This document shows positions 8,953-18,054 of a DNA stretch of 64,000 nucleotides, piece after piece. The stretch comes from Candidatus Amarobacillus elongatus (GTDB taxonomy: Bacteria > Chloroflexota > Dehalococcoidia > Tepidiformales > Tepidiformaceae), in assembly GCA_016703545.1 (NCBI GenBank), contig JADJBX010000003.1, positions 62,001-126,000 on the forward strand, in the 5' to 3' direction. Positions within the stretch are counted from its first letter, which is position 1. Each line of letters begins with the position of its first letter. The translations under genes and the position numbers were made by a program. Below the pieces are notes generated by a model. The model ran no database searches. It saw only the letters and a program-made list of their open reading frames with translations, and was not told the DNA's origin.

Positions 8953-10385
8953 TCAGGCGGGCACCCAGGCCGCCCCGGCGGGCAGCGACTCGCGCTCTTC
9001 CGCCCAGAAGGCGCCGTTGGTCGCATCGTTGCGGCCCGGGCGGCGCGGGCCCCTTTCGAGAATGCGCACCACTTCGCTCCACTGGGTGGCGAAGGTGAGC
9101 GGTGCACCAAGCGCGGCCTCGCACTCCTCGATGGGCATGCTGTCGAGGAACTTCTTGCCGAAGTAGTCGAGGCTCGTCCGCGGGAGGATGAAGCAATCCG
9201 GCGCTCGACCGCCGAGGGCGGAGACATAATCCTGGCCGCAGAGCAGGCCGCTCACGTTCACGCGCTCACCGAAGACGGAGTTTGTCACCGGGACCACTTC
9301 GATGCGCGCGCCGGTCAGCGGTTCGAGTTCGGCTGCGATGCGCTGCAAGACCGGCGCGATCAGGCAGCCGCAGCCAAGGACAACGTACTTCCCCTGGCCG
9401 CCCGGGCATCCGCGCCGTGCGATCCTCCGCTTCGTGCGGGCAAGGTCATCGAGCGTCGTTCGCACCATGCCGATGCCGTTCTCATATTGGGGGAAGCCGT
9501 CGTACATGCGCGCGGGCGGTACGTCCTCGCCCGCCGTGACGTAGTACTCGTCGCTGCACTGGAGGACGGTGACACCGTGGGCGGCGCGGATTTCGCGCTG
9601 GAGCCCTCGCACCTGGCCCACGATCGTGCGCGCGTACCCCGCTTCGGGCCGCACGAGTTCGATGCCGTCGCGTTCGAGCGACCAGTCTTCCAGCTTCGGG
9701 CTCGCGCCCACGGGCACGACCGAGATCGTGCGGACCGTGGGATACAGCGCCGCGAGGTCGCGCCCGGAGCGGTCGAGGTTCGGGCCGTCGTTCACGCCTG
9801 GGCAGAGGACGATCTGCGTGTGCGCCGCAAGCCCAAGCGTGCCGAGCCGCCGCAGCTGCTCGACGATGTCGGGCGCGGTGGGGTTACCCAGCATCCGGCG
9901 GCGAAGTGCGGGCTCGGTCGCGTGCACCGAGACGTTCAGGGGGCTCAGCCGCTGCTCCTCGAGCCGCGCCCAGTCGTCCTCCGTGAGGTTCGTGAGCGTG
10001 ACGAAGTTGCCGTGGAGGAAGCTCAGGCGGTAGTCGTCGTCCTTCATGTAGAGCGACTTCCGCATCCCCGTGGCAGCCCCTTGAGGAAGCAGAAGAAGCA
10101 GTTGTTGTTGCAGAGGATGACCTCGTCCCACGTCGCCCGTTCGAATTCGAGGCCCAGGTCCTCGTCGATCTCCTTTTCGAACAGGATCGCCTCGTCCAGG
10201 CCGTTCGCCTTGCGAATGTGGACCTCGACTTCGGGCTCGGACTGGTAGAACTGCAGGTCCACGACGTCCCGCAGGACGCGGCCGCCCAGGGAGACGATGG
10301 CGTCGCCCGGTTCGATGCCGGCTTCCTCGGCGAGCGATCCTGGCCGCACGCCCGAGATCATGGCGGGCTGGGGAGTGCGATTCAT
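8953..10385 (-). CDS. PDZ-DUF512 iron-sulfur protein, frameshifted
   Basis: The N-terminal about 70 residues are a PDZ domain (GVRPGSLAEEAGIEPGDAIVSL). Next comes CNNNCFFCF, a C-x3-C-x2-C cluster like that of radical-SAM enzymes, and the DUF512 hallmarks KSLYMKDDDYRLSFLHGN and later GCGCLIAP. The frame breaks within LPRG; adding one base to the four-C run at 10066-10069 gives the family's LP-x-GMR motif and joins the two halves, so a one-base deletion is inferred. The start (ATG at 10385) gives MNRTPQPAM just before the PDZ. The family is widespread in Firmicutes and Chloroflexota, but its reaction is not established. It lies 43 bases after ispH. Confidence 0.85.
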
Positions 10386-10428
10386 GGGCGGGTCCCGGGG
10401 GAACGCGAGTGCGCGGCGCGGGCGGTCA

Positions 10429-11359
10429 TCATTCCGGGGCGAGTTCGCGAATGCGCTGTTCGACCTGGTCGATGCTGTAGTCCGGGGGTGGATGCGCCGG
10501 CGGTGAGGCCGATGCGCCGCACGCCTTCGAACCACTCCGCCTGCAGCTCGTCCGGCCCCTCGATGTGATAGGCGCGCGTGCCCTGCTCTTCGCACGCCTC
10601 GCGCAGGTTGCGCGTGTTGGCGCTCTTCTTGCCGCCCACCACCACCATCACGTCGACCTGCCGGGCCAGCGCCGCGGCGGCCTCCTGCTGACCCGTCGTG
10701 GCATGACAAAGGGTGTTCACGATGTGGAACTCGAAGTTCCGGTCCCGCTGCAGCAGCATCAGGTTCGAAACGAAGCGGCCGAAGTCCTCCATGCGGTGCG
10801 TCGTCTGCACCATGACCCCGATCTTGCTCGGGAAGCCGCCGGGGAAGCTGTCGACCTGCTCCTTGAGGTAGTCATAATCGGCGCGCTCGAAGATCGTCGC
10901 GTGCGAGGTTCCGTTCGCATCGAACGTCCAGCCCATGATTCCGCGCACTTCCTTGTGGCCGCGATCACCGAAGATGAGGACGTGCCAGCCGTCGCGTACG
11001 AACTTCTGGGCGTATCGCTGGGCGCGGGTGACGATCGGGCAGGTGGTGTCGATGATGTCGAGGCCCGCGTCCGTGAGCTGGCGCACGACCCGCTCGCCGA
11101 CGCCGTGGGCGGTGATGGCCACCCGTCCCTGCTGGACCGCCTCCGCGGTGGCGCGGCCCACATCGCCATCGATTTCGTCGGGCCCGGGCAGCTGCCGCAC
11201 GCCAGATGACTCGAGGCTGCGCACGACGTGCGGGTTATGGACGATTTCGCCGACGCTGAAGACGGGCACATCGAGGGATGCCTCGCCCTGCATGATCTGC
11301 ACGGCGCGCCGCACCCCCATGCAAAACCCCATTTCAGACGCCCGGAGAATCCCCACCAT
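10429..11359 (-). CDS. ispH: 4-hydroxy-3-methylbut-2-enyl diphosphate reductase IspH, frameshifted near 3' end
   Basis: Last enzyme of the MEP isoprenoid pathway, a [4Fe-4S] reductase producing IPP and DMAPP. Conserved residues include the first cluster Cys in GFCMGVRRA (residue 13), the His motifs GEIVHNPHV and TAHGVG, TTCPIV for the second Cys, and NTLCHATTGQQ for the third. The C-terminal GLTAGASTP runs out of frame; removing one C from the run at 10484-10488 gives the expected STPDYSIDQVEQRIREL and a stop at 10429. The start overlaps the end of the cmk-plsC fusion by about 26 bases. Two ferredoxin genes upstream in the same run could supply electrons (inference). Confidence 0.93.
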
Positions 11360-12815
11360 CAGCCGCGTTCCCTTCCTTCCCTGGCTCAGTATAGGTTGGG
11401 AGGTATTTCGCGGGTAAGAGCGCGGTAATCGCTTCGAAGATGCGCTCGGTGAGGTCGCTCACCTGCTGCTCCGAAGGCTTGCGAACCTTCTCGACGGTGA
11501 ACGGCTCGCCGATGACGACGCTGATCCGGGGCTTCTTCAGCAGGTTCCAGAGGTTGCCCAGCTGCTCCGTCCCGACGATCGCGCAGGGCAACACCGTCGC
11601 CCCGGAGCGAAGGGCGATGAGCGCCGTCCCCGGGTGCGGCTTCCCGACGTACCCCGTGCGGCTGCGGTGCCCCTCCGGAAACATGCCGAGCACCTCTCCG
11701 TTCTTGAGGATGCGCTCCGCCTGCAGCATCGCCCGGATATCGGCATCGAAGCGGCGAACGGGGAAGGCGCCCCAGAGGCGGGGGATCGCGCCGAACGGAT
11801 ACTTGTAGAGTTCGGCCTTGGCCATCCAGCGGATGCGCCGCCGGGCGATGCCGGCCCCCACGATCGGCGGGTCCGCGTTGTTGAGGTGGTTCGACACCAC
11901 GATCAGGGGTCCCGCGACGGGCACGCGCTCGCGCCCCGTCGCCTTCCAGCGGCCGATGACCATCAGGATGAACCGCAGCAGGTACGTGCAGGCCCAGTAG
12001 AACGCCGGTGTGAACCGCCCGTACCCGAACCAGGCACGGACCCGTCGCAGCGGCGCGAGCGCACGCCGGGCGCCATCCTTCGCCGCGGCGCGTGCCGGGG
12101 CGTGAGGCGCCGCCGTGGCGGAGGGTGGCGCCGGTGCCGAGCGGGCCGCGAGGGCGGCCACCCGCTCGCGGACGAAGGCGAGCACCGCCTCCAGCGGCAT
12201 CGCCGTGGTGTCGAGTTCGAGGGCATCGGGGGCGCGCGTCAACGGCGCCGTCGCCCGCGTGGAGTCGGACGCGTCCCGGCCCGAGATGTCCCGGCGTGCC
12301 TGGGCGGCGTCCTGGTGTTGCTGCTCGCCCCGGCGGGCGGCCCGCGCCTCCTCGGAGGCCGTGAGGAAGATCTTGAGCGGCGCATCGGGCAGGACCACCG
12401 TCCCGATATCGCGCCCCGCGAGGACCGCCGGGGCCGACTGCGCCACCTCGCGCTGGCGGCCCACCATCGCGCTCCGCACCCCGGGGATCGCGCTGTACTT
12501 GCTCACGTTCGCCTCGACCTCGGGCGCGCGCAGTTCCCCGGTCACGTCCTCGTCGCCGAGGAAGATGTTCGTTTCGCTGCCCGCGCGGGCAGTCAGGGGG
12601 AGCGACGCGGCGAGCGCTTCGCAGGCGGCGGGGTCGTCGGCTCCCACGCCCGCTCGCAGCGCCGCGAGCGTGAACGCCCGGTACATGAGCCCGGTATCGA
12701 GGAACAGGTAGCCGAATTCAGCGGCGAGCGCCTGCCCGACGGTGGATTTTCCCGAGGCGGCGGGGCCGTCGATCGCGATCGGGTGGGGCAGGCCTGGGAT
12801 CGGGCGGTTCGGCAT
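11334..12815 (-). CDS. cmk-plsC: Cytidylate kinase fused to 1-acylglycerol-3-phosphate acyltransferase
   Basis: A 493-residue bifunctional protein with no frameshift. Residues about 11-215 are cytidylate kinase: P-loop GPAASGKST (17-25), AGRDIGTVV (133-141) and the lid/C-terminal LDTTAMPLEAVL, phosphorylating CMP/dCMP. An Ala/Pro linker (about 222-250) follows. Residues about 268-480 are a PlsC-type acyltransferase with the catalytic H-x4-D in SNHLNNAD (His310, Asp315) and the acyl-acceptor motif FPEGHRSR (379-386), making phosphatidic acid at the membrane. It sits between rluB-like and ispH genes. The fusion is unusual, since the two activities are normally separate proteins. Confidence 0.93.
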   Translation of the reverse strand: MPNRPIPGLPHPIAIDGPAASGKSTVGQALAAEFGYLFLDTGLMYRAFTLAALRAGVGADDPAACEALAASLPLTARAGSETNIFLGDEDVTGELRAPEVEANVSKYSAIPGVRSAMVGRQREVAQSAPAVLAGRDIGTVVLPDAPLKIFLTASEEARAARRGEQQHQDAAQARRDISGRDASDSTRATAPLTRAPDALELDTTAMPLEAVLAFVRERVAALAARSAPAPPSATAAPHAPARAAAKDGARRALAPLRRVRAWFGYGRFTPAFYWACTYLLRFILMVIGRWKATGRERVPVAGPLIVVSNHLNNADPPIVGAGIARRRIRWMAKAELYKYPFGAIPRLWGAFPVRRFDADIRAMLQAERILKNGEVLGMFPEGHRSRTGYVGKPHPGTALIALRSGATVLPCAIVGTEQLGNLWNLLKKPRISVVIGEPFTVEKVRKPSEQQVSDLTERIFEAITALLPAKYLPTYTEPGKEGNAADGGDSPGV

Positions 12816-12842
12816 CGACGGGGAATGGTAGGCGATTGGGGC

Positions 12843-13622
12843 CTACCGCACAGGGGCGCCGGATCGCTGTTCCGCTGCCTTCCCCGCGGCATACAGCGCG
12901 TCCACTTCCTCTGGTGTGAGTTCGCGGAAGGCACCCGACCCCAGCGTGCCGAGGTGCAGCGGGCCCAACCGGATCCGCCGCAGCACGAGCACGCGGCGCC
13001 CGACGGCTTCCATCATGCGGCGAATCTCGCGGTTCTTCCCTTCCCGCAGCACGAGCAGCGCCCACGCGGGCGCCGCCGGGCGCTCGTCCGGGTCCGGCGA
13101 CGGCGGAGCGACGGCGGGCGTGATCGAGGCGGCGCGCAGGCGGTCGCCATCCGATTCCACGCCCCGGACAAGCCGCTGCATGTCCGTGCGCGAAATCGGC
13201 GCGTCCAGCCCGACCAGGTACTCCTTCTCGACCTCGTACCGCGGGTGCGTGAGCAGCCCCGTGAGGTGGCCATCGTTCGTGATGATCAGGAGCCCTTCGC
13301 TATCCATGTCGAGGCGGCCGACGGGGTGCATCTGGATGTCGCCGATGGGCACGAGATCGAGCACCGTCTCGCGGCCCTGGTCGTCCCGGGCGGTGGTCAC
13401 GAACCCGGCCGGCTTGTTCAGCATGAAGTACCGGTACGCGCCCTTGAGCACGGGCACGCCATCGAGCGTGACTTCGTCGACGTCGATATCGGCGCGGGCG
13501 CCGAGTGCGTTCTGCACCTTGCCATTGACGGCGACGCGGCCGGCGAGGATGGCCTCCTCGGCCACCCGGCGCGACGCCACCCCGGCGTTCGAGAGGATCT
13601 TCTGGAGACGTTCAACGGCCAA
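12843..13622 (-). CDS. rluB: 23S rRNA pseudouridine synthase, RluB/RsuA family
   Basis: A 259-residue protein with an N-terminal S4 RNA-binding domain (MAVERLQKILSNAGVASRR) and the RsuA/RluB catalytic domain, whose VGRLDMDSEGLLI motif contains the catalytic Asp. The later GKNREIRRMMEAVG is also a family signature. A Pro/Ala-rich insertion of about 20 residues precedes that motif. It modifies a single uridine in rRNA; which position is inferred only from family. The start appears to be TTG with a weak GAAGAAGG upstream. It is 27 bases before the cmk-plsC fusion, a conserved pairing in many bacteria. Confidence 0.9.
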   Translation of the reverse strand: MAVERLQKILSNAGVASRRVAEEAILAGRVAVNGKVQNALGARADIDVDEVTLDGVPVLKGAYRYFMLNKPAGFVTTARDDQGRETVLDLVPIGDIQMHPVGRLDMDSEGLLIITNDGHLTGLLTHPRYEVEKEYLVGLDAPISRTDMQRLVRGVESDGDRLRAASITPAVAPPSPDPDERPAAPAWALLVLREGKNREIRRMMEAVGRRVLVLRRIRLGPLHLGTLGSGAFRELTPEEVDALYAAGKAAEQRSGAPVR

Positions 13623-13728
13623 CGGGCGCCTTCTTCTTTTCGCGGTTCGTATTTCGAGTGTACCGCCGGGCGCGCGAAGGCAGGGCGGGTGGGGCGCCGC
13701 CAGGGTGCGAACCCGGGCGAAATGGGCG

Positions 13729-14661
13729 TCAGCCGCCGGTCTGGACCAGGCGGTGGCCGTCGAACGGGTTGGGGAGGCTGTACTCGTGGGTCAGCAGCTT
13801 CAGGAAGTCCCGCAGGGGCGGCGCGATGGCACGGTTGCGAAGGACGTGGACCCCCACTTCGCGCTGCGCCGGCTGCTCCATGTCGCGGATATCGACCCGC
13901 TTCAGCGTCCCCGCCTCGCACTCGGGGTCGATGGAGACCACGGGCAGGATGGCGATGCCGAGGCCCGCTTCGACCATGTGCTTGGTCGCTTCCATGGAGT
14001 CCAGCTCCATGACCGACTCCGGCACGACGCCCACGCGCAGGAACATGCTGTAGATGAGCGTGTGGTAGCTCGAGCTGCGCTCGAAGAACAGGAACGGCTC
14101 GCGGCCAGCCTCGGCCACGGTCACCCGGCCCCGCGCCGCGAACGGATGCGCCGGCGACACCACGAGCGAGAGGTCGTCGTTGTACAGGTGCAGCGATTCG
14201 ATCTCGGGGTGCTGGGTCAGGCGCGTGATCGCGACGTGCAATTCTCCCGCGATCAGCTTCTCGATCATGTCCTCGGTGGTGCCGGTGGTGAGGTGGATGT
14301 GCACCCGCGGCCGCTCCACGCGGAAACGCTTGAAGATCGCCGGGAGCACGTAGGTGGCGATGCTGGAGCTCGCGCCGATGCGGATGCTGCCGACGTCCCC
14401 GTGGCGGACGGCCTCGATCGCGTCCGTGCCTTCCTGCACGGCCGTGAGCGCGCGCTGGGCGTGCGGGATGAAGGCGTGGCCGGCGTCCGTCAGGGTCACG
14501 CTGCGGCCGGTGCGTTCGAAGAGGCGCTCCCCGATCTCCCGTTCGAGCGACTGGATGCGCGCGGTCACCGAGGGCTGCGTGAGAAAGAGCGCCTCGGCGG
14601 CACGGCTGAACGAACGGTGATGGGCGACTTGGAGAAACGCCTCGAGTTGTGCAAGTTCCAC
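13729..14661 (-). CDS. LysR-family transcriptional regulator
   Basis: A 310-residue protein. The N-terminal winged helix (LEAFLQVAHHRSFSRAAEAL, then TQPSVTARIQSLE) is a standard LysR DNA-binding domain. The rest is a periplasmic-binding-like effector domain (GSIRIGASSSIATYVLP). It starts with GTG. It is encoded after the two ferredoxins on the same strand, not divergently from a target as is common for LysR genes, so its targets and ligand are unknown. It could resemble the CysB/Cbl or CbbR groups, but nothing here decides that. Confidence 0.92.
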   Translation of the reverse strand: MELAQLEAFLQVAHHRSFSRAAEALFLTQPSVTARIQSLEREIGERLFERTGRSVTLTDAGHAFIPHAQRALTAVQEGTDAIEAVRHGDVGSIRIGASSSIATYVLPAIFKRFRVERPRVHIHLTTGTTEDMIEKLIAGELHVAITRLTQHPEIESLHLYNDDLSLVVSPAHPFAARGRVTVAEAGREPFLFFERSSSYHTLIYSMFLRVGVVPESVMELDSMEATKHMVEAGLGIAILPVVSIDPECEAGTLKRVDIRDMEQPAQREVGVHVLRNRAIAPPLRDFLKLLTHEYSLPNPFDGHRLVQTGG

Positions 14662-14702
14662 TGTGGCTGGTACCTCCCGGGGCGGAGCAGGCGGAGCCCT
14701 GG

Positions 14703-14948
14703 CTAGGCTTCCTTGAAGAAATCAGCGTTGACGAGGATGAACGACTTCCACTCCTCGGGTACGGCGTCCTCGTGGAAGATCGCCTGGACCGGACAGGCCA
14801 TCTCGCAGGCCGCGCAGTCGATGCATTGGTCCGGGTTGATGTAGTACTGCGGCGCGTCGTCCGTCGAGTGGATGCAATCAACGGGGCAGACATCCACGCA
14901 GCTGGCGTCCTTCACGGTGATGCAGGGCTGGGTGATGACGTACGGCAT
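14703..14948 (-). CDS. fdxA: 7Fe/8Fe bacterial-type ferredoxin
   Basis: An 81-residue electron carrier. The first cluster region has Cys residues in PCITVKDASCVDVCPVDC; the spacing C-x7-C-x3-CP with a final Cys fits a [3Fe-4S] or hybrid site as in FdxA-type 7Fe ferredoxins. The second motif CIDCAACEMACP is a classical [4Fe-4S] site (CxxCxxCxxxCP). A GAGAGGAG ribosome-binding site precedes the ATG. It is next to a 2Fe-2S ferredoxin gene (12 bases) and upstream of ispH in the same run. Confidence 0.95.
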   Translation of the reverse strand: MPYVITQPCITVKDASCVDVCPVDCIHSTDDAPQYYINPDQCIDCAACEMACPVQAIFHEDAVPEEWKSFILVNADFFKEA

Positions 14949-14960
14949 GCGATGCTCCTC

Positions 14961-15272
14961 TCAGGCCGGCTCGACGCCGCGCTTGTAGACCACGATGTCG
15001 CCCTCGGCGCGCGTCTGGCAGGCCAGCCGCAGCCGTGGGTCCTCCACGGAACGTGCCCCGCGCTGGCGGACCAGGTTCTGACGTTCGAAGCGCCCCATGG
15101 CGGAAACGCGTCCGACGCCGGAAATGATCTCCATCGCGCAGTTCGTGCACTCGCCGTTCTTCGCGCAGCCCACCGGCCAGAAGTACCCCTGCGAGCAGAC
15201 GGCATCCATGACCGTCTCCCCGGGGGGTGCCTCGATCTCGATTCCGAGCGGTTCCACGCGCACTCGCGGCAC
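14961..15272 (-). CDS. 2Fe-2S ferredoxin
   Basis: About 103 residues from the GTG at 15272 (VPRVRVEPLGIEIEAPPGET). The cluster ligands lie in CAKNGECTNC with a fourth in LACQT, the C-x5-C-x2-C...C pattern of plant/adrenodoxin-type ferredoxins. It is expected to be a soluble one-electron carrier. The open frame extends to 15368, but the extra residues do not resemble ferredoxins, so the shorter start is chosen. It is probably co-transcribed with the adjacent 7Fe ferredoxin. Confidence 0.88.
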   Translation of the reverse strand: MPRVRVEPLGIEIEAPPGETVMDAVCSQGYFWPVGCAKNGECTNCAMEIISGVGRVSAMGRFERQNLVRQRGARSVEDPRLRLACQTRAEGDIVVYKRGVEPA

Positions 15273-15452
15273 GTAACGCAGTCTACAGGTCCGAAAAGCT
15301 ACGCGTGGTATCGCGGGAATGAGCGGGCAAAAGCACCCCAATTCTGGCCGGTCCGCGCCTCCGCCCAAAGGCCGATCGCCGCTCCGGCGACGGCCCGGCG
15401 CGGAACCCCACCCGCGAACGGCATCCTCGGTTCACCACGAGGAGGTACACGC

Positions 15453-16136
15453 ATGTCCCGGGAATCACAACACACGTCGCGCGCCTGGTGGCCGCTCTTC
15501 GGACTCGCCGCCGTCGCGCTCGGCCACACCGCCACCTGGATGGCCCAGTTCGCGCTCTCGCCCGATGAGCTGCGCGTCGGCGGGCAGGTCATGTTCGATG
15601 CCTACAACGACGACGGCACCGAGCTGCTCTTCCGGCTCTCCGCGGGCATGGGCATGCTCGGCATCGCCGCGCTCGTCGTCTTCGGCGCCGGCTTCCGCCG
15701 CATGCTCGAACAGCGGGTCCCGCGGGAGAGCCTGCTGCCCGCGGTCGCGGGGAACGCGCTCATCGCCACGGCGGGCGCGCTGCTCGTCGCGTTCGTCTTC
15801 CGCGCCATGGTCTTCGACACCATCGCCGAATACGGCGTGGACGCCCAGGTGACGACGTACTCGCTCTCGCAGAACGTGCCGCTGGCCGCCTGGGTTGGGG
15901 TGGGCGTGGCCGAGGTCGTGACGGCGATTGCCGCCTTCAAGTACGGCGCCTTCGGCAAGGGCTTCGGCTGGTTCAGTGCCGTGCTCGCCGCGCTCACGCT
16001 CATCGTCGTGCTCACTGGCACGCCGTTCCCCGGCAACGTCGCCGCCGGCATCTGGCTCATCGGCGCCGCCGTCGTCGCCATGCGCGGATCGGCCGTCGCG
16101 AATCGCGCCACCGCCCTCACGCCCGTCACCGCCTGA
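15453..16136 (+). CDS. Hypothetical multi-pass membrane protein
   Basis: A 227-residue protein with about six hydrophobic segments (for example WPLFGLAAVALGHTATW and LIVVLTGTPFPGNVAAGIWL) and very short loops. A clear GAGGAGG ribosome-binding site lies 8 bases before the ATG. The architecture suggests an integral membrane protein with no obvious enzymatic motif; I do not recognise the family. It ends at a bidirectional terminator shared with aspS and stands alone between divergent and convergent neighbours. Confidence 0.8.
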   Translation: MSRESQHTSRAWWPLFGLAAVALGHTATWMAQFALSPDELRVGGQVMFDAYNDDGTELLFRLSAGMGMLGIAALVVFGAGFRRMLEQRVPRESLLPAVAGNALIATAGALLVAFVFRAMVFDTIAEYGVDAQVTTYSLSQNVPLAAWVGVGVAEVVTAIAAFKYGAFGKGFGWFSAVLAALTLIVVLTGTPFPGNVAAGIWLIGAAVVAMRGSAVANRATALTPVTA

Positions 16137-16155
16137 CGGTTTCCGCAACGAACCA

Positions 16156-16189
16156 GAACAGGCCCGGCTCCTGCGAGCCGGGCCTGTTC
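16156..16189. terminator. Bidirectional intrinsic terminator
   Basis: The arms 16156-16170 and 16175-16189 form a perfect 15-bp stem with a 4-base loop, followed on the plus strand by a TGTTTT tract. It lies between the convergent membrane-protein gene and aspS. Confidence 0.85.
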
Positions 16190-16215
16190 GTGTTTTGGAA
16201 CACCACACGCGGCCG

Positions 16216-17976
16216 TTAGCCGATGAGGCGAAGGCCGAGTTCGCGCAGCTGCGCGTCGTCCACCGGGCTCGGCGCGCTCATCAGTGGGTCCGTCCCGGAC
16301 GAGGCCTTGGGGAACGCGATCACGTCGCGAATGTTCTCCGTCCCCACGAGCGACATCATCAGCCGGTCGATGCCCATCCCCACGCCGCCCATGGGGGGCG
16401 CCCCGAATTCGAGCGCGTCGAGGAGCACCCCAAACCGCTCGCGCTGCTGCTCCGGCGAGTGCCGCATCATCGCGAGGATGCGCTCCTGGTCAGCGCGATT
16501 GCTGATGCGAATGGACCCGCCGCCCACTTCGCTCCCGTTCAGCGTCAGGTCGTACTGCCGCGCGATCACCTTCCCCGGGTCGGTATCGAGCAGGTGCCGG
16601 TCCTCCTCGCGGAAGCCGCTGAAGGGGTTGTGCGTCGCGTCCCAGCGCTCCTCGTCCGGCCGCCATTCGAGCAGCGGGAAGCCCGTTACCCATGCGAACG
16701 AGAGCTGGTCCTGGTTCTTCAGGCCGAGGCTCGTGCCGAGGGCATCGCGTACTTCGTACAGCGACTTCGCCACGACATCGGCCTGGTCGGCCACGATCAC
16801 GACCATGTCGCCGTCGTTCGCGCCCGTGACCGTGCGGATGGCGTTCACCTCGCTCTCCGAAAGGAAGCGGGCGATGGGGGACCGCAGCTCGTCGCCGGTG
16901 AACCCGATGTACGCGAGCCCCCTGGCGCCGCCGCTGCGCGCGGTCTCGGTCAGGTGGTCGATTTCGCGGCGGGTCATGCCGGCCTGGCCGGGGATTCGAA
17001 TGGCCTTGATCTCGCCGCCGTTCGCCAGCGCATCCTGGAACACCTTGAACTCGCTCCGGCGCACGGTATCGGCGATGTTCACGACCTCCAGCCCGTAGCG
17101 AAGGTCCGGCCGGTCGATGCCGTAGCGGTCCATGCAATCGAAGTAGTCCAGCTTCGGGAAGGGCGTGCTGGCGATGGGCCGCCCACCGCCGAAGCGCTGC
17201 GCGATCCCCGTGTACAGCTCCTCGACGAGCCCCATCACGTCCGCCTCATCGACGAAGCTCATCTCAAGGTCGAGCTGGGTGTGCTCGGCGACGCGGTTGG
17301 CGCGAAAGTCCTCGTCCCGGTAGCAGCGCGCGAGCTGGAAGTACTTCTCCACGCCCGCGACCATCAGCAGCTCCTTCAGAATCTGCGGCGACTGCGGCAG
17401 GGCGAAGAACTGCCCCGGGCGCATGCGCGATGGCACGAGGAAGTCGCGTGCGCCTTCCGGCGTGGACTTGATCAGCGTGGGCGTCTCGACTTCGATGAAG
17501 CCCCGGTCGCTGAGGAAGTCACGGATGTAGCGCACGACTTCGTGGCGAAGGCGGATGATGTTCCCCGCCTCGGGGCGGCGCAGATCCAGGTAGCGGTAGC
17601 GCAGGCGGAGCTGCTCGTCCACTTCGACGGGCTCGTTGATGTAGAACGGCGGCGTTTGCGCCTCGCTCAGCACTTCGACGCGCGCCGGGACGACCTCGAC
17701 CTCCCCGGTCGGGATGTTCGGGTTGATGGTGGCGGCGCTGCGTGGCCGCACTTCGCCCTCGACGGCGAGGACCCACTCCGTGCGGGCGCGATGAGCGGCC
17801 TCGTGGGCCTCGGCCTGGTCCGGGCTGAGCACGATCTGCACGATCCCGTGCGAATCCCGGAGGTCGATGAAGATCAGGCCCCCGTGGTCGCGCCGGCGGT
17901 GGACCCACCCGGCAAGGCGAACGGTGCGGCCGGCGTCGGCGGCACGCAGATCCCCGCAATACGTATCCTTCAACAT
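16216..17976 (-). CDS. aspS: Aspartate--tRNA ligase
   Basis: A 586-residue class II aminoacyl-tRNA synthetase. It has an N-terminal OB anticodon-binding fold (VRLAGWVHRRRDHGG), motif 2 in FQLARCYRDEDFRANR, the GAD insertion domain of bacterial AspRS, and motif 3 in GGVGMGIDRLMM. The start MLKDTYCGDLRA is chosen at 17976; the open frame continues far upstream antisense to the amidohydrolase and is not real. Whether it also charges tRNA-Asn cannot be told without knowing if gatCAB is present. Confidence 0.97.
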   Translation of the reverse strand: MLKDTYCGDLRAADAGRTVRLAGWVHRRRDHGGLIFIDLRDSHGIVQIVLSPDQAEAHEAAHRARTEWVLAVEGEVRPRSAATINPNIPTGEVEVVPARVEVLSEAQTPPFYINEPVEVDEQLRLRYRYLDLRRPEAGNIIRLRHEVVRYIRDFLSDRGFIEVETPTLIKSTPEGARDFLVPSRMRPGQFFALPQSPQILKELLMVAGVEKYFQLARCYRDEDFRANRVAEHTQLDLEMSFVDEADVMGLVEELYTGIAQRFGGGRPIASTPFPKLDYFDCMDRYGIDRPDLRYGLEVVNIADTVRRSEFKVFQDALANGGEIKAIRIPGQAGMTRREIDHLTETARSGGARGLAYIGFTGDELRSPIARFLSESEVNAIRTVTGANDGDMVVIVADQADVVAKSLYEVRDALGTSLGLKNQDQLSFAWVTGFPLLEWRPDEERWDATHNPFSGFREEDRHLLDTDPGKVIARQYDLTLNGSEVGGGSIRISNRADQERILAMMRHSPEQQRERFGVLLDALEFGAPPMGGVGMGIDRLMMSLVGTENIRDVIAFPKASSGTDPLMSAPSPVDDAQLRELGLRLIG

Positions 17977-18018
17977 CCTGCAAATGTAGCAACCGCCCGG
18001 GGTACGCGCCGATGCGCG

Positions 18019-18054
18019 TACACTGCGCGGCGAGCAAAAGGCCGGGAGGTGGAC
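18019..18054 (+). promoter_or_regulatory. Probable promoter and ribosome-binding site of amidohydrolase
   Basis: TACACT at 18019-18024 resembles a -10 box and GGGAGGTGG lies just before the ATG at 18055. No clear -35 was found. Confidence 0.4.
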
